The position numbers and the translations under genes are program-made. A model generated the notes under the pieces. That model was not told where the DNA came from. It did not search any database and saw nothing but the letters and a program-made list of their open reading frames with translations. Of a DNA stretch of 64,000 nucleotides, positions 31,201 through 40,825 are shown piece after piece. Each line of letters opens with the position of its first letter. Position 1 is the stretch's first letter. The DNA comes from Bacteroidales bacterium. Its GTDB lineage: Bacteria > Bacteroidota > Bacteroidia > Bacteroidales > Muribaculaceae. The DNA is taken from the NCBI GenBank assembly GCA_022009815.1, contig CP091725.1:620001-684000 (forward strand). The letters are read 5' to 3'.

Positions 31201-32145
31201 TACGCCGTGGTCTACAGCTACACCGGCGCTAACTACACAGCCAACGTGACCAACGCCGCCGACGGAGCCGACGTGAGCGGATTCTACGTGACCAACACAG
31301 CCAACAACGTAAACGCCTACGTAAACGGCGACGGCATGTCGACCGCTCCAGGCGGATTCGCAAAGGGCGACTGGTTCAAGATGACCGTAAACGTTGTGAA
31401 AGCCGACGACACGACAGCATCGATGGACTACTATCTTGCCGACTACCGCGCCGACAACGAAGCCGACCACTATTACCTCGACACATGGCAATGGGTTGAC
31501 CTCCGCCAGTTCGGTAAAATCAAGAAAGTGACATTCGGATTCGAAGGCACGAAGAGAAACGCGTATGGTTTGACTACACCTACCTACGCTTGTCTCGACG
31601 ACTTCGGCGGCACCCGTGAGATCAGCGACGCCAAAAAGGCTCTCGCCGGCATCACAATCCCTGCCACCGTCGACCTCCAGACACTCTTCAACCTCGACAA
31701 CGACAATTCAACAGTGACCTATGCGATTGTCGACAACTGCGACGCAGCAAAGGCTACAATGGCTATCGCCGACGGCATCCTGACAATCTCAGGTCTTACC
31801 GACAAGACCGAGACATCAGCCGTGGTAAGCGCCACACAAAAGGGTAAAATCCAATTTGTGAACATCCCTGTTGAAATCGACGAGGAAAAGGCTTCTGTAA
31901 ACGATGTGGCTGTCGACGCCGACGTCAGAATCTTCCCGGTTCCGGCAACCGACCGTCTCAACATCCGCACCGCGATGACCGACTATGCCGTACGCATCTA
32001 CGCCACCAACGGCTCGCTCGTAATGGAGCAGCTCGGCAACAACGGAAGCATAGCCGTTCCTGTAAACCACCTTGCAAAAGGTGTCTACATCCTTACAATC
32101 GACAACGCACAGCAATCATCCAGACACCGCGTTGTCGTCAAATAG
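25224..32145 (+). CDS. Giant T9SS-exported surface protein with CUB-like, beta-helix and DUF4465 domains, under B12 riboswitch
   Basis: Two single-base deletions (near 29658 and 30758) split this frame; with both restored the length is an exact 2,307 residues. After a signal peptide come four alternations of a CUB-like beta-sandwich (DxVKVYNG-type motifs) and a BNR_assoc_N-like domain (NYFWL or NWFWLAYD motifs), to about residue 1135. A right-handed beta-helix of pectate-lyase type follows, starting GEGGDYATIQAAVDDI (1139-1580). Then come FN3- or galactose-binding-like modules (1590-1825), an Ig-like segment, and a DUF4465 domain (about 1912-2132) with GFYVTNT, GDWFKMTV, YYLADYR and WQWVDLRQFG. 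A Por secretion tail (VRIFPVPATDRLNI to the C-terminus) ends it. It should be exported to the cell surface. The riboswitch and DUF4465 suggest a role in cobamide acquisition. This is inference; an adhesin or carbohydrate-binding role is the alternative. Confidence 0.82.
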
Positions 32146-32170
32146 AGTTTTAATAATGGTTTAGAGTGAC

Positions 32171-32208
32171 GTCCGCCCGGCGAAGAGATTTCGCCGGGCG
32201 GACTTTTT
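32171..32208 (+). terminator. Rho-independent terminator after the giant gene
   Basis: A perfect 14-bp stem (32171-32184 with 32190-32203) with a 5-nt loop is followed by TTTTT, 26 bp after the stop codon. Confidence 0.92.
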
Positions 32209-32238
32209 ATTATTATAATATGTCTATTGACTGCTTTA

Positions 32239-33051
32239 TCAGTTTCTGAAATAATCATTGAAGAAATACATGTGGTCGCGCAGCGAACGACGCCAGTAGA
32301 CCCACGAATGCTTGCCCGGACGCGACGTGAACTCATGGTGTATGCCCTGTTTTGTCAACGCCTCGTGCAGTTTAACGTTGACATCGAAGAAGAAGTCCTC
32401 AGTACCGCAATCAATGATCAGCTGCAATGCGCCGTCCTTGAGCAACGGAAGCTGCGCCATCACCGTATTCTTGTCCCAGTTCTCCTTATGTGTCTTTTGG
32501 TCGCCCAGCCTCAACTTGATGTCCCATTTCTCAGGAAACGGACGGAAGTCAACGCCACCGCTCATCGAGCCGGCAGCGCCAAACACGTCCTGATGGCGGA
32601 TGGCGAGATAAAGCGCGCCGTGTCCGCCCATGCTGAGTCCTGTCACGGCACGTCGCTCACGGCGTGCGTCGGTAAGATAGTTTTTGTCAATATATTTCAC
32701 CAATTCCGACGATACGAATGTCTCATATCTGATTGTAGGGTCGACAGGGCTGTCGAAATACCAGTTTGTGCCGCCGTCGGGAATCACCAGAACGACGTCA
32801 AACATATCGGCATACTGGCGCACATTGGTATAGCTGAGATATCCAAGAAGGTTGTTGTCGCCATAGCCATGTAGCAGATAGACCACCGGAAGAGGGCGCG
32901 CGCCGTAACTGTCGGGCAACACCACAGATACGTCGATCTGCTTATGCATCGACTCACTCTCAACTTTCACTGTTTCCAAACGACTTGCCGCCGCAGGAAT
33001 GGCGTAGGCAAGAATCACGAGAATTGTCACTAACTGACGGATAGTTTTCAT
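32239..33051 (-). CDS. Secreted esterase of the alpha/beta-hydrolase (esterase D/feruloyl esterase-like) family
   Basis: A signal peptide (about residues 1-23) leads a PF00756-type esterase of 270 residues. It has the oxyanion-hole strand VVYLLHGYGDN, the nucleophile elbow GLSMGG (Ser140), the acidic residue region IDCGTEDFFFDVN and the catalytic His in PGKHSWVYW. Members cleave acetyl, feruloyl or other ester groups from polysaccharides, or act as mycolyltransferase-like esterases. The substrate cannot be read from sequence. It stands alone, convergent with the giant gene across the terminator region. Confidence 0.88.
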   Translation of the reverse strand: MKTIRQLVTILVILAYAIPAAASRLETVKVESESMHKQIDVSVVLPDSYGARPLPVVYLLHGYGDNNLLGYLSYTNVRQYADMFDVVLVIPDGGTNWYFDSPVDPTIRYETFVSSELVKYIDKNYLTDARRERRAVTGLSMGGHGALYLAIRHQDVFGAAGSMSGGVDFRPFPEKWDIKLRLGDQKTHKENWDKNTVMAQLPLLKDGALQLIIDCGTEDFFFDVNVKLHEALTKQGIHHEFTSRPGKHSWVYWRRSLRDHMYFFNDYFRN

Positions 33052-33154
33052 TTTTCAATCGATTTTATGGGGTTTATAGCGACAAACATAGACAAAATAT
33101 GCGGAAAGTGCAATTTTTTTAATCCCAAATGTTGCACAAACGAAAAACTCGGTT

Positions 33155-33162
33155 TATCTTTG
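33155..33162 (+). promoter_or_regulatory. tRNA-Asp promoter -7 element
   Basis: TATCTTTG is followed by CACTCGC, 28 bp before the tRNA. The -33 position has GTTG rather than TTTG. Confidence 0.6.
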
Positions 33163-33189
33163 CACTCGCTAACGAAAACAGCAAGGACT

Positions 33190-33263
33190 GGTGCGGTAGT
33201 TCAGCTGGTTAGAATACATGCCTGTCACGCATGGGGTCGCGGGTTCGAGTCCCGTCCGCACCG
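33190..33263 (+). tRNA. tRNA-Asp (anticodon GUC)
   Basis: The acceptor GGTGCGG pairs with CCGCACC. The D-arm is present, the anticodon loop CTGTCAC presents GTC, and the T-loop is TTCGAGT. CCA is not encoded. Confidence 0.95.
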
Positions 33264-33264
33264 C

Positions 33265-33297
33265 AAGAGCCTGGAGCAATTGCTTCGGGCTCTTTTC
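33265..33297 (+). terminator. Terminator after tRNA-Asp
   Basis: A hairpin of up to 13 bp with G-U pairs (AAGAGCCTGGAGC against GCTTCGGGCTCTT) is followed by TTTCATTTTTT. It ends just upstream of the L,D-transpeptidase start. Confidence 0.7.
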
Positions 33298-33323
33298 ATT
33301 TTTTCCTAAAAAAACAAACAACT

Positions 33324-33922
33324 ATGAAACTTAGACTGATTCTAATCGCACTCATGGCGCTGCTCGCATTCAACGCCTCTGAAACCAGCCTTGCGGACAA
33401 CAACACACGCACCTCTGGCAACACAACAACCGGCACCGGTTATTTCCAAAACGGACGTCCGTTTGTAGTTATCTCCAAAGAAGAGATGAAAATGCGCGTG
33501 TACGACGCGACAGGACGCGAATTGCGCTGCTACCCTATCGCCTGCGGACGCAATGTGGGCAACAAGCGGCGTCAGGGCGACATGCGCACACCGGTGGGAC
33601 TGTTTAAAGTGCAGGAGATTCTTGACGCGCACACTTGGACACACGACTTTAAAGACGGAAAAGGCGTGATTCGCGGCGCCTACGGCCCGTATTTCGTGCG
33701 CTTGCTGACAGGGCACAAAGGCATCGGCATCCACGGCACACACGACGAGTCGTCGATAGGCACTCTCGCCACCGAAGGATGCATACGCCTTCACAATGCC
33801 AACATCCTGGAGTTTGCAACAAATTTGCCTACCGCGGAATGCCCGTGATAGTGCTTCCATCGAAGAACGACCTCAAAAACGACGGACTTACACTTCAAAC
33901 AGAAAACGGCTCAGGAAAATAA
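33324..33922 (+). CDS. L,D-transpeptidase (YkuD family), frameshifted near the C-terminus
   Basis: This is a secreted or periplasmic enzyme of about 199 residues with an N-terminal signal peptide. The YkuD domain runs from PFVVISKEEMKMRVYD through RTPVGLFKVQEI to the catalytic motif, with IHGTHDE and then EGCIRLHN around the active-site cysteine. Such enzymes make 3-3 peptidoglycan crosslinks or attach proteins to the wall. A one-base deletion near 33822 truncates the frame at 33848. In the restored frame the protein continues FAYRGMPVIVLPSKNDLK to a stop at 33922, overlapping the convergent recO by 12 bp. Confidence 0.9.
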
Positions 33923-34636
33923 GTCGGCCAGAACGGCGGGCGAATGCAACTCGCCCAGCGCGGAGTTGTGCAACCGGTAATAGTCGAGCGTCAGCTGCAA
34001 CAGCCGGTTGCGCTGCCCGCGGTTGAAGCGGAACAGGTGCATGTTGGCATACGTGATGCGTGACAGCCGGTAGACCGCCTCCGCCTCCACTCCCTCTACA
34101 TAATGCCCATGCACAGGACGGCAGCTGGAAAAGACGCCGCCCTCCATATCAAACACGCATCCTGGACGATACGTGTCGCGGTCGGGCTCGATTCCGATAA
34201 ACACACCCAAATTATAAAGGAAGCAGATGTGGAAATTGGCAATGCCGTCATTTGCCCGATCGAGAAACACCACCGACCCCGCCACAAAGGAAAACAGCGC
34301 GGGATTGCGCTCCTGCTCCACGATGACAGCAGAGAGCAACTCCGTGACAAACAGCGCCACGGCATTCTTTACCGGATCGGCATGGAGGCTGTGCAGCGGA
34401 TGCAGACAGCGCGCCTCCTTTATACTATACAGGTCGCGCCCATGTCTGATGTCGGCAACAATCTCAACAAGCGAGAGAGGCTGAAACAACGCCCTGCGCT
34501 GACGCGCCACCTTGCCGTTGCCTTGCGGCAGCAGAAACGCCATGACGCCATGCATGTCGGTGTAGACACGCACAATAGCATTCTTGTCGTTGTATTTTAT
34601 GGTGCGCAGCACCACCCCCTGCAGTTTCTCAATCAT
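33911..34636 (-). CDS. recO: DNA repair protein RecO
   Basis: RecO acts with RecF and RecR to load RecA at gaps. The 241-residue protein begins MIEKLQGVVLRTIKYNDKNAIVRVYTD, the OB-fold N-domain. The helical C-domain follows, but the zinc-binding cysteines are absent, as in many Bacteroidetes RecO. The start at 34636 is preferred over an upstream in-frame ATG at 34672 because the homologous N-terminus begins there. Its 3' end overlaps the convergent L,D-transpeptidase gene. Confidence 0.92.
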   Translation of the reverse strand: MIEKLQGVVLRTIKYNDKNAIVRVYTDMHGVMAFLLPQGNGKVARQRRALFQPLSLVEIVADIRHGRDLYSIKEARCLHPLHSLHADPVKNAVALFVTELLSAVIVEQERNPALFSFVAGSVVFLDRANDGIANFHICFLYNLGVFIGIEPDRDTYRPGCVFDMEGGVFSSCRPVHGHYVEGVEAEAVYRLSRITYANMHLFRFNRGQRNRLLQLTLDYYRLHNSALGELHSPAVLADLFS

Positions 34637-34728
34637 TGCAAAATGAATAAATTCCACGCCAAAGGTACACATTATGCAATTTATAATTTCTTAAAATCTA
34701 TTAAAATCGCCGTTTTGTATGCACGATA

Positions 34729-34760
34729 TTTGGTGGATAAATAAATAACTCCTATCTTTG
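34729..34760 (+). promoter_or_regulatory. Promoter of the tRNA-Glu/rpsT transcript
   Basis: TTTG (34729-34732), 20 bp, then TATCTTTG (34753-34760) is an exact consensus match 36 bp upstream of tRNA-Glu. Confidence 0.8.
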
Positions 34761-34796
34761 CACTCGCTTTGACAGAAAAGCGGTTAATAATGTATT

Positions 34797-34868
34797 GGCC
34801 CATTCGTCTATCGGCTAGGACGCAAGATTTTCATTCTTGAAAGAGGAGTTCGATTCTCCTATGGGCTA
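34797..34868 (+). tRNA. tRNA-Glu (anticodon UUC), copy 1
   Basis: The 72-nt sequence has acceptor GGCCCAT pairing with ATGGGCT, anticodon loop TTTTCAT presenting TTC, and T-loop TTCGATT. It is identical to the copy downstream of rpsT. Confidence 0.95.
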
Positions 34869-34889
34869 CTAATTTAAAGATTTTTTATA

Positions 34890-35150
34890 ATGGCAAATCA
34901 TAAATCATCTATCAAGAGAATTCGTCAGACTGAGACACGTCGCCTTCGTAACCGTTACTACGCAAAGACTGCACGTAATGCTGTGCGCCGTCTTCGCGCG
35001 TTGAACGACAAGGCTGAAGTAGTAGAAGCTTACAACAAAGTTAGCTCAATGTTGGATCGTCTTGCCCGCAAGAGCGTTATCTCAAAGAACAAGGCAGCTA
35101 ACTTGAAGAGCAAGCTCGCTAAGCACGTAGCTAAGGTTCAAGCAGCATAA
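34890..35150 (+). CDS. rpsT: 30S ribosomal protein S20
   Basis: The 86-residue basic helical protein begins MANHKSSIKRIRQTETRRLRN and ends in a Lys/Ala-rich helix, the S20 pattern. It binds 16S rRNA in the small subunit. It lies 21 bp after one tRNA-Glu and 25 bp before an identical second copy, so it is probably released from a tRNA-mRNA co-transcript by tRNA processing. Codon use is strongly biased, as for other ribosomal genes. Confidence 0.97.
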   Translation: MANHKSSIKRIRQTETRRLRNRYYAKTARNAVRRLRALNDKAEVVEAYNKVSSMLDRLARKSVISKNKAANLKSKLAKHVAKVQAA

Positions 35151-35175
35151 TCAAGCACGTCGCTTGATTCTTGTT

Positions 35176-35247
35176 GGCCCATTCGTCTATCGGCTAGGAC
35201 GCAAGATTTTCATTCTTGAAAGAGGAGTTCGATTCTCCTATGGGCTA
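35176..35247 (+). tRNA. tRNA-Glu (anticodon UUC), copy 2
   Basis: The mature sequence is identical to copy 1 at 34797-34868, and the immediate flanks TT and C are shared as well. Confidence 0.95.
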
Positions 35248-35255
35248 CATTAGTG

Positions 35256-35287
35256 TATTGGCTGATTTTCCAGCCGATACCTTTTTT
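35256..35287 (+). terminator. Terminator of the tRNA-Glu/rpsT/tRNA-Glu unit
   Basis: An 8-9 bp stem (ATTGGCTG with CAGCCGAT, one G-U) is followed by ACCTTTTTT. Confidence 0.75.
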
Positions 35288-35313
35288 CGTATATATACAC
35301 AGCCATTCCAACA

Positions 35314-36599
35314 GTGAACAAAAGCATCCTCAAAATAGCAGTACCCGCAATCCTGTCTAACGTCATAGTGCCGCTGCTGGGACTTGTCGACCTCACCATC
35401 GCCGGCCACATCGGCGACGCCGTGACAATCGGTGCGGTTTCGGTGGGCGCAACGATGTTCAGCCTCACATACTGGAACTTCGGGTTTCTGCGCATGGGCA
35501 CAAGCGGACTGACAGCGCAGGCATACGGCGCGCGCGACAGGCGACAGATGTCGGTGATGCTGTTTCGCTCGGTGGCGCTGGCACTGCTGCTCGGCATCGC
35601 CATCGTGGCACTGCAGTCGCCCATAAGATGGCTGCTGCTCGCCGCCATCTCCCCAAGCGAGGCAGTCCACACCCATGCCTCGCAATATTTCTCCATCATA
35701 ATCTGGGGCGCGCCCGCCACCCTCGCCACGATGAGCCTCACAGGATGGTTTATCGGCATGCAGAACTCCACCTACCCTCTCGCGGTGTCGATGGTTGTAA
35801 ACGCCGTCAACATCGTCTGCAGCCTATGTTTCGTGTTCGCCATGCGGCTTGGATTCATCGGCATCCCCTTAGGCACACTCGCTGCGCAGTGGTGCGGCTT
35901 CATTATCTCCGCATTTCGCCGCCAGAATGATGCGCAAGGAAACCCTCGGATATGCTCCACGCGCCGAGGAGATGCTGCGCGGTCTGGGACGTTTTTTCAG
36001 CGTCAACCGCGACATCTTCCTACGCAGCCTGTGCGTGATGGCTGTGATGCTGTTTTTCACAGCTACGGGTGCGCGCTCCGGCAACATGACGCTCGCCGTC
36101 AACGCCCTGTTCATGCAACTTTATCTGCTCTACTCCCATTTCATGGACGGGTTTGCATACGCCGGCGAGGCCCTCGTTGGCAAATATGCCGGCGCCGCCG
36201 ACAAGCATTCGCTGCGACGCTGCGTGTCGCATCTCTTTGCATGGGGATGGAGTCTCGCCGCAATATTCGCTTTCGCCTATGGCGTCTTCAACCACGAAGT
36301 AATGTCGCTGTTCAGCGACAAGCCCGAGGTCGTAGCGTTTGCCGCAGCCTACCGATGGTGGATAGCCCTCGCTCCGATAGCAGGCATGGCGGCGTTTATC
36401 TGGGACGGCGTGTTTGTCGGACTTACCGCCACCCGACAGATGCTGTTGTCGCTCGCAGGCGCGACAGCAGTCTATTTCGCCATCTATTTTCTTTCCCTTT
36501 CCCGATGCCAACAGCAGTCTTTGGACAGCCTTTCTGACATATCTCGCCGTCAGAGGCGTGATATTATGGCTATGTTTTGCCCGCAAGAACGAATATTGA
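35314..36599 (+). CDS. MATE family efflux transporter, frameshifted
   Basis: This is a multidrug and toxic-compound extrusion transporter with about 12 membrane helices. The N-half (ILKIAVPAILSNVIVPLLGLVDLTIAGHIG) and the mid-protein GLTAQAYGARDR loop are characteristic. A GTG start at 35314 is used. Two frame changes occur (near 35922 and 36498). The last segment in the final frame ends AVRGVILWLCFARKNEY at 36599, giving about 428 residues. This is the DinF-like branch by general appearance; the substrate is unknown. Confidence 0.85.
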
Positions 36600-36779
36600 C
36601 GTTTATATTTTTCATATAAACCACACCTGTATATCAACGACTTAACGTTTTATCCATTTATATAATGGTTTATCTTGCATTGCTTCATCAGGCACTATGG
36701 TGTAACTTAGTGTCATCGAAAGAACCATTCACTATTATTACGCAGCCTCTCCTGTTGTGAAACAATGAGAGCAGACATA

Positions 36780-36817
36780 AAAAAGCGGAGCCGCAAAGAC
36801 TCCGCTTTTTGTTTTTT
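36780..36817. terminator. Bidirectional terminator
   Basis: AAAAAGCGGAG (36780-36790) pairs with CTCCGCTTTTT (36800-36810), then GTTTTTT. It serves the phosphodiester glycosidase gene on the minus strand and any read-through from the MATE gene. The 180 bp between MATE and this hairpin show nothing recognisable. Confidence 0.85.
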
Positions 36818-36834
36818 ATACAGAAACCGTATCC

Positions 36835-39325
36835 TTATTTCACGATAAGTTTCGCAGTGCTGACGCCGTTAGCTGTTGCCACGCGCACAAGATACATTCC
36901 TGCCTGCAGACCATCTGTCGACACAGCGGCAGTTCCGTTGATCTCAGCCTGCGCTGCCACAGCACCACCGAGAAGTGAAAATCTGCACAGCAGCCTCGCC
37001 GTCGGCCTCTACAGTCACAGCCTCGCCAGCTTTTACAGGGTTAGGATATACGCGCACGCCCTGAGCAGCCTCGATGCCGGCAACGCTGCCGCCACCTGCT
37101 GAATATACAGCCTCGAAACCAGGCACGAGTATTTCAAACGCCTGACCCTTTGCCGAAGCACCCATGTCTAGGCGGAGAGTGTTGACAGTCAACGGATACA
37201 CGCCAATATCTGTCAAGTTAAGATTCTCAGAAAGGTCGAGATCGAATGTCGATACAGTGTTTCGGAAGTTCGGCATTAACAAAAGCCCAAGCCGAATAAA
37301 CATTGCCGTTTGCGTCTGTCAATGTCGACGACACCTTCTTCACTGTTGCATTACCCGGGTTGATGCGCACGCGGAGTTTTTCAGGCAAACTCCACACGCG
37401 GCAGCTTTTCTCCAATTGGATATACGCGCCACGACCAGCACCGTTGCCGGTATAGTTGATTTTCACACCGTTTTCAAGAGCAGACACTGTAAGGTCGGTG
37501 CCGCCCGACTGCTTGTTTGTCCATTCGCCATCTTTGTATTCAGCGATAGGCATAACCTCGCCTGTAGGAATCTCAACGGTTACATTTGCAGTTCCGACAA
37601 ACGAACCCACCTTACCAGTAATAGTTGTCGTACCGTTTGCCACGCCGCGAAGCACACCGTCAGCAGCGCCGATTGTGGCTACGCCGTCATTTTCCGATGT
37701 CCACGTAAGAGCCACCGGGTTGATCGGCATTGTCTTCTCGTTGACAACAGCCTGCACCTCCATCGGATATTCGCGCTTATTGTCAATCACGATGTTTTTC
37801 AATCGGAAAGCAACATCATCGCTTGCCGCCACATTTACAGGAAGCACTGCCTCAATACCGTTGTAAGTAGCCTTCAAAGCACCCATACCTTCGCCTGTGC
37901 CATAGAATGTGGAGCCGTCGTTGACAATCTCGCCGAGAGCCTTGTCGCAGCTGAGCTTAACGCCCTGCAAGTCTGTATCGACAAGCACACCGTATTTGTT
38001 ATAGCCATAGAATTTCGGAGTATAGACACCGTATTTTGGGAAGTTCATCGCCCAGTCTACGAAGCGCACCTCAGCGACAGTCTTGTCGTCAGGCACATTG
38101 GCAACAACAAACAGACCGCTTGCCACAGCACGCTCTTTGCCGTCGCTCGTCTTGTTGAGCACGCCAAGAGGTTCTGTATACATTGTCGAAGAGCCACCGC
38201 CGTCGACATTGACAGCCTCGTCGGCTCCAGCATAGTAAAGCATTCCGGCAAGTTCCTGAGTGTGAACACCGGCAGAAATTGCGCTACGGCCGTCGATAAC
38301 CATCATCACCAATTTAGTGTTGTCTGTCGTATAACCGATACCTGTACGCGGATGGCGCGCGCTGGCGTCGCCACGGTCGCCTTCAGAGTCGAGTACCTCG
38401 CCCGCTTTCAGAATCCATGGGTTGCCGCAAGCCAACTGAGTCGGGAACACCTCAGTGTCGCCGATAGTCACCTTCACATATGCCGACACCTCGTCGCCAA
38501 CTTTCAAGCCGCTGAGCACATCTTGTGCAGAGCCACGGGCAAGAAGCACGTACTCACCATCGTTGATAGCGCAGTCGCCGTTGGTGCCTGTAGCACCGCA
38601 CACCTTGAACTTCAATGTTTTGCCGGCACCTACATAGTCGCCTTCCTCAAGAGTCACAGGCACTGTCACACACTGACCGTTAATCCACGGCTGGTTAGGA
38701 GTGCCGTAATACTTCGGTGTATAGATTGAAATACCATTGTCAGGAGCGTCGTTGTTGATTGCCTTGAGAGTGGCAGTCTTCCGCCCGCTGTAACCGTTCC
38801 TTTTTCAAACGAGACAGCACCGATGTTCATCTTGCCATCGCGGTCAACAAAGATGTTTGGCCAGGATGTAGAAGCCGAACCGCTGCGATAAATCTCGCCA
38901 CCGGCAACCGAAGCCCTCACAGGCGCGCCTACAATCGACTTGCCATTGCTTGCCGAGCCGGAAGTGTGGAAGAAGTCGGTGTTGACACCGCAGAAATAGT
39001 TCTTTCCTTCCACAGTGTGGTCCTTAGCCATGCTGCTGACAGTTCCACCGCCAGGCACCTTGTCCTGAGCCACGATAGCCTCGATGGAAGTGTTTGGATT
39101 TGTCAAGTCGGTAGTCAGATAAAACACACGCAACTGTTGCCCGGTTTCGTTGACAAGATGCAACGAAGTTTCCGTAGTACCCGGACCCACCTTCGCATGA
39201 AAAAGCGTATCGACAGAATATTCGACACCTGCGAGCGCAACGGTTCTACCGCCGCGTTCCGCCGCGCTCATTGTAAGCGCCGCGCCCAGCAACAATACGC
39301 TGGATAGAAAGATTTGTTTTCTCAT
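36835..39325 (-). CDS. T9SS-exported phosphodiester glycosidase (NAGPA domain) with Ig-like module, frameshifted
   Basis: A signal peptide precedes an N-terminal region (YFCGVNTDFFHTSG) that is part of the NAGPA (PF09992) fold. Its core motifs lie later: GYTTDNTKLVMMVIDGR and NVDGGGSSTMYTEP. NAGPA enzymes remove a sugar covering a phosphate diester. A Big2-like module follows (LTWTSENDGVATIGAADG), then a lectin-like segment, and the C-terminal tail RVYPNPVKAGEAVTVEADG ending AKLIVK is a T9SS sorting domain. Frame breaks lie near 38783, 37275 and 36970; repaired length is about 830 residues. A minus-strand TAATTTTG at 39360-39367 is the likely -7 box. Confidence 0.82.
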
Positions 39326-39523
39326 AATTATTTTATGGGTTATGTTGGTTTCTATTCCACAAAATTACGCATTTCTATTCACCTCGCCACAATTTGCCGA
39401 TAAAAAATCAGTAACAAAACGTTAATCGATGTAAAACGGCACATACTGCGCTTATCTTCAAGTGAATCAGCCAAGAAATCCGCAACCTTATAAAATGCAG
39501 AAAAAGGAATTTCTTCTTGACAA

Positions 39524-40815
39524 TCAATCTTTTTCGGCAGCCGACGGGAGGTCGAGGCGCACAAGTTCGATACGGGTTGCCGACTTCTTCAAGATTGTGA
39601 ATTTCAAGCCGTCGATATCAAACGAGTCGCCCTGCTGCGGAAGTGCTCCGAGGCGGAAAATGATGTATCCGGCAAGCGTCTGATACTCCTCATCCTCCGG
39701 TATGTCAAGGTTGTAAGTTTCATTAAGATGCTCAATCTCGATGCGTCCCGAGAATTTAAACGACGTGTCGCTGAGGCGCACTTCTGTAAGACGGCGCTTG
39801 TCGTGCTCATCCTCGAAGTCGCCGAAAATCTCCTCCACCAAATCCTCAAGCGTAACGAGACCACCCGTGCCGCCAAACTCATCTACAATCACGGCAATGC
39901 TGCGTTTTTCGGCAAGCATCTTGCGCATCATCGTGTTGGCAGGCATCGACTCTGGAGCGAAATCCACCGGTTTTATGCATTTCTGCCACTCGGTGGCGGT
40001 GTTGAAAAGCTCGTTGACGTGGATATAGCCGATAATATTGTCGATGTCGTCGGTATAGACAAGGATTTTCGACAGTCCGGTGGCTGTAAACCTGCGACGC
40101 AGACGCTCACGGTCGGTGTCGGACGACACTGCCACAATCTCGTTGCGCGGAATCATGCAGTCGCGCAGCAGCGTGTTGCTGAAGTCGAGCGCGTTCTGAA
40201 AAATCTTCACTTCGTGCTCAATCTCCTCCGCTCCAGTTTTTCCGGCATTTTTGTCGTCGATGGTCTGCTGGATGTAGTCGTCGAGCTCGCTGACAGTGAG
40301 CAACGCCGACCGTGGTGCCGAGGCTTTGGCACCGAACAAGTGCATCAACGACTTCGACAGCCACGATGAGAACCATGATATCGGATACAACACCAGATAA
40401 ATCACATAAAGCCCCATGGCGCAATGGCGCAGCGAGATGTTTGGATTGATGCGGAAGATTGTCTTCGGCAGAAACTCTCCAGTGATGAGGATTATGCCTG
40501 TCGATATGATGGTCTGGCACACAAGTATCAGCGCCTCGTTGTCGCCTACCACGCTTTTTATGCCCGGTTCGAGCAGCACGGCGATGCCTATACCGTAGAC
40601 CACAAGCATAATGTTATTGCCCACGAGCATCGTGGAAATAAACATGTCCTGACGGCTGTAGAACGTGTTGATGATGCGGCTTGTCAGCCCTTTTTCTGTG
40701 AGTCGACACCGGCACGCACCTTGTTTGAGGAAATGAAGGCAATCTCCATTCCAGAGAAAAATGCCGAAAAAACCATCGACACGAGTGTGATTATCAAAGC
40801 AGTAGCATTATCCAT
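39524..40815 (-). CDS. CNNM/CorC (HlyC)-family membrane protein, GldE-like, frameshifted
   Basis: The protein has an N-terminal CNNM transmembrane domain (FSAFFSGMEIAFISSNK and GEFLPKTIFR), a tandem CBS pair (MIPRNEIVAVSSDTD to EEIFGDFEDEHD) and a CorC_HlyC C-domain (FKFSGRIEIEHLNE). Family members are linked to Mg2+/Co2+ transport; in Bacteroidetes the gliding protein GldE belongs here. The first 50 or so residues lie in another frame, joined by one missing base in an A/G run near 40705, giving about 430 residues from ATG 40815. It follows lptC by 10 bp and ends the long minus-strand operon. Confidence 0.88.
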
Positions 40816-40825
40816 AGCAATCAAC

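Noticed and set aside
30562..31491. 309-codon open frame antisense within the giant surface protein gene
   Set aside because: The composition (Val/Gly/Cys/His-rich) is that of a reverse-strand shadow, and the plus-strand DUF4465 motifs are clear.
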